From a virus, in the IMG/VR virus record IMGVR_UViG_3300027631_002380, positions 1 through 20,292 of that record: DNA of 20,292 nucleotides. One strand, written 5' to 3'. Of the stretch, positions 19,259 through 20,292 are shown piece by piece. The notes below the pieces were generated by a model that saw only the letters and a program-made list of their open reading frames with translations, was not told the DNA's origin and did no database searches. Positions within the stretch are counted from its first letter, which is position 1; each line of letters begins with the position of its first letter. The translations under genes and the position numbers were made by a program.

Positions 19259-19286
19259 AAAAGATGGGGAGCGAAAGCTCCCCATC
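19256..19286 (-). terminator. Hairpin terminator between convergent genes
   Basis: GATGGGGAGC (19263-19272), GAAA loop, GCTCCCCATC (19277-19286): a perfect 10-bp stem. The adjoining A run becomes a T tract on the minus strand, so it terminates the lysin gene and may also stop HSP20 transcription. Confidence 0.88.
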
Positions 19287-19289
19287 AAC

Positions 19290-20292
19290 TTATCCCCAAT
19301 TGGCGTATTGTTTTGTTTTCTTTAAACGATCGTCAAGACCATGTGTACCGCCATTCACTCGCTTTGTAATCTGAGTGATGATAGCATCCGATACACCTTT
19401 GTCTGCAATTGCAAGCAATCCATTTTTACGGAAGAACCATAATGCAGACTCAAAAGCCAACTCACCAACCACAAGATCAGGATTCGTTAAGACGTCAGGT
19501 CGTTTTACGTCAGCGGCAAAGGCTGTATAGTTGTCTTTCCCGGTCAGTTGAATCGGGCCTCGACCACGATACTTCCAACCATCTCCAGAGGCTTCTGAAC
19601 CGTTCCCCATCCGATTAGCATACACTTTGTTTGCAATCTTTTCTGGTTTACGTGCATAACCTGCAGTCGAAGCGATCGTAGGAAAATACTTCTTGAAGAT
19701 TCCGTTGAGTCCCTTATCAGAATAGTTCAGGTTCTCAGAGAACACCTTAAACCCACCTGACTCATGCGCGCACTGACCAAAGAAGTGTGCAGCCTGAGTA
19801 TTCGATAGTTTGAAATAATCTCTGGCGGTCACATAAGTTCCTGGTCCCCATTTACCGTCGGCAGTAATGCCGCATTTCGTTTGGAGAGCAGCTAATGGAC
19901 CAAGACCAGATACTTTTGAAGGAGCAGCCGGAGACGACTGAGGAGGCGCTTGCTTTGGCGCTGTGGCGATTGAAGGAGCCCCAGCTGCCTTTGTCGTCGA
20001 TGGATCAAAGTCAGCGACCGTTGTATAGACGGTACCGCCTGCCTTCGACTTCGAAGCAATCATACGCATCTTACGATTACCGCCAGCTTTCTTGATCGAA
20101 GCGTGAACCCAACCAGAATTCTTATCACCCTTGGTGTAAAACTCGAGAATGATTTGGTCAAACTCGAGATTGTCACCGATCCAATCGGCAACAGTTTTGT
20201 TGTCAATACCAGGAATTTCGAAGTCGATCGCTTGGCCGTTGACGTGTTGTGATGTCTTCGATCCGCCAACTGCCTTGTTCACCAACGGTGCA
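19290..20292 (-). CDS. Two-domain lysin: M15 peptidase plus GH19 glycosidase, N-terminus cut
   Basis: A minus-strand gene entering from the right edge; at least 333 residues are visible and the start lies outside (a TTG at 20285 is internal). The N-terminal part has an M15-type peptidase signature, GGSKTSQHVNGQAIDFEIPG with the zinc-ligand pattern S-x-H-x-x-G-x-A-x-D, and WVHAS as the later His. A short Pro/Ala-rich linker (APKQAPPQSSPAAP) joins it to a GH19 chitinase/lysozyme-type domain: FFGQCAHESGGF with the catalytic Glu, NLNYSDKGL, YRGRGPIQLTGKDNY and ALWFFRKNGL. It would cut both peptide and glycan bonds of peptidoglycan. No signal peptide can be judged. It is the only clear minus-strand gene. 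Confidence 0.92.
   Translation of the reverse strand, partial: APLVNKAVGGSKTSQHVNGQAIDFEIPGIDNKTVADWIGDNLEFDQIILEFYTKGDKNSGWVHASIKKAGGNRKMRMIASKSKAGGTVYTTVADFDPSTTKAAGAPSIATAPKQAPPQSSPAAPSKVSGLGPLAALQTKCGITADGKWGPGTYVTARDYFKLSNTQAAHFFGQCAHESGGFKVFSENLNYSDKGLNGIFKKYFPTIASTAGYARKPEKIANKVYANRMGNGSEASGDGWKYRGRGPIQLTGKDNYTAFAADVKRPDVLTNPDLVVGELAFESALWFFRKNGLLAIADKGVSDAIITQITKRVNGGTHGLDDRLKKTKQYANWG

Overview
The window reads as part of the genome of a large tailed phage of the T4 superfamily. The left edge has the T4-type replication gene order: clamp-loader large subunit (gp44-like, cut by the edge), a small zinc-ribbon gene, clamp-loader small subunit (gp62-like) and the translational repressor RegA. 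The window also has six tRNA genes in about 1.3 kb, many small overlapping genes, nucleotide-metabolism and stress genes, a two-domain cell-wall hydrolase, and both early-type and T4-late-type promoter motifs. The host cannot be read directly. A host-like outer-membrane beta-barrel gene (4211-4687) resembles alphaproteobacterial, possibly sphingomonad, porin-like proteins, so an alphaproteobacterial host is my best inference.

Layout. 1-1611: replication and RegA block. 1636-4131: short early genes and tRNAs (Arg, Leu, Lys, Trp, Thr, Asn), several preceded by a TGTACA-N17-TAnnnT promoter, one directly abutting a terminator. 4211-8144: outer-membrane barrel, a structured non-coding stretch, peroxiredoxin, a Cys-cluster (YkgJ-like) protein, small membrane proteins and a radical SAM/SPASM enzyme. 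8158-16617: a tightly packed same-strand cluster: two paralogous small membrane proteins, CsgF-like, CsgG-like, a secreted curlin-repeat protein, a secreted FecR-domain protein, a second secreted protein joining a lectin-like N-terminus to curlin-type repeats, a sulfotransferase-like enzyme, a CHASE2 adenylate cyclase and a 2-oxoglutarate/Fe(II) oxygenase-like enzyme. 16683-19258: an early-type operon with an HExxH metalloprotein, small membrane proteins, a TagD-like cytidylyltransferase, a dCMP deaminase and an HSP20 chaperone. 19290-20292, minus strand: an M15 peptidase-GH19 lysin running off the right edge.

The standout is 8158-16617. CsgG and CsgF form the outer-membrane secretion pore of curli amyloid (type VIII secretion); here they are followed at once by two candidate substrates with curlin-like repeats. 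FecR-domain and CHASE2-cyclase genes are signalling components that I recall as neighbours in bacterial genomes. Together they suggest a phage-carried module that exports an amyloid-like or adhesive fibre to the infected-cell surface and couples it to cAMP signalling. CsgE and CsgD homologues are not visible in the window. All functions are inferred from sequence motifs read by eye; no searches were run. There is no gene-free stretch over 300 bases; the largest gap is 4688-4870, described below.
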